From JBFISM01 sp041608535 (GTDB lineage Bacteria > Actinomycetota > Acidimicrobiia > Spongiisociales > UBA5794), in assembly GCA_041608535.1 (NCBI GenBank), contig JBFISM010000054.1, forward strand, positions 1 through 21,442: a DNA stretch of 21,442 nt, in the 5' to 3' direction. The notes beneath the pieces were generated by a model, which did no database searches, had not been told where the DNA came from, and saw nothing but the letters and a program-made list of their open reading frames with translations. Shown here piece by piece: positions 21,215 to 21,442 of the stretch (position 1 is its first letter; every line of letters starts with the position of its first letter). Position numbers and translations under genes: made by a program.

Positions 21215-21442
21215 TCATGATGGGTCGGCGACACCGTGGCGCTGTGCGAGCTGGCCGGCGAGTCGTGGAACCGGGATGCCTCGTCGTGCAGCGGCGGCCC
21301 GGATTAGCGCGACGGCGGCGAACAGGGCGTATCGCCAGTAGTCGTTGGTGCGCCACCACCCGACCTCCTCCAGCAGGTCGGGTTCCAGACCGGCCCGCAA
21401 CGCTGCGCTGGTGAGGATCGCATACTGGATCTTGCGGTTCTC
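21215..21442 (-). CDS. Hypothetical protein, C-terminal part, cut by window end
   Basis: The frame is open across the window edge, giving 75 residues with the true N-terminus outside. It contains LRAGLEPDLLEEVGWWRTNDYWRYALFAAVALIRAAAARR, mostly helical and amphipathic, with a WWRTNDYW motif. I recall similar small proteins in actinobacteria near toxin-antitoxin genes but cannot name a family. No signal peptide or clear membrane helix is visible. It lies 138 bp upstream of the antitoxin gene on the same strand and may belong to the same accessory region. Confidence 0.55.
   Translation of the reverse strand, partial: ENRKIQYAILTSAALRAGLEPDLLEEVGWWRTNDYWRYALFAAVALIRAAAARRGIPVPRLAGQLAQRHGVADPS

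Noticed and set aside
1..21442. CRISPR array, insertion sequence, transposase or integrase
   Set aside because: No spaced short repeats and no DDE, HUH or tyrosine/serine recombinase motifs were seen in any plausible frame.

Overview
This is a high-GC stretch of a bacterial chromosome, most likely from an actinomycete and possibly of the Acidimicrobiia type. Supporting signs are: a 27-codon gene for a bL37-like actinobacterial ribosomal protein; a MetRS resembling the short zinc-binding actinobacterial form; an IspE gene (MEP isoprenoid pathway); lipoproteins with Thr/Asp/Pro-rich linkers; and many start codons with no Shine-Dalgarno but an actinobacterial-type TANNNT element 6-8 nt upstream. 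The lineage is inferred, not shown.

Layout. (1) 1-4042, minus strand: an oligopeptide-type ABC uptake system, reading OppD ATPase, OppF ATPase, solute-binding lipoprotein. The permeases are not in the window. (2) 4215-5684: a small alpha/beta-barrel-like protein convergent with an M20 amidohydrolase. (3) 5722-11585: a housekeeping block. metG-tatD-rsmA-ispE form an operon with 4-bp stop/start overlaps. A divergent AbrB-like regulator gene follows, then rsmI and a DUF192 gene. The tiny bL37-like gene starts on the opposite strand at the same CATG as DUF192. The order and relative orientation of rsmI, abrB, metG, tatD, rsmA and ispE match the Bacillus subtilis arrangement as I recall it. (4) 11719-13086: a lipoprotein that appears to be a metallopeptidase relative lacking all its metal ligands. 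(5) 13152-15145: E1 alpha and beta of a 2-oxoacid dehydrogenase, with no E2 or E3 beside them. (6) 15139-16124: a VOC protein and a Mug/TDG-type DNA glycosylase. (7) 16152-17803: both subunits of aconitase X. (8) 17805-19112: a surface serpin lipoprotein; then a second VOC gene. (9) 19629-20084: a non-coding junction with two copies of a tRNA 3' end, one of them a clean tRNA-Ala(CGC) 3' half cut at the anticodon arm, plus several hairpins. (10) 20085-21442: an AbiEii-type nucleotidyltransferase toxin gene, its probable antitoxin, and a cut-off hypothetical gene; this is plausibly the edge of an integrated element continuing rightwards.

How the genes work together. The transporter genes feed peptide or related uptake, with the M20 hydrolase a possible but unproven partner. 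The central block couples tRNA charging, rRNA methylation (RsmA, RsmI), DNA repair or processing (TatD) and isoprenoid synthesis by tight translational coupling. Aconitase X and E1 are small self-contained catabolic units. The right end looks like accessory DNA. The strongest new signals are the tRNA-half junction, the recurrent leaderless-promoter pattern, the inactivated peptidase-like lipoprotein, the shared start site of bL37 and DUF192, and the bacterial serpin.
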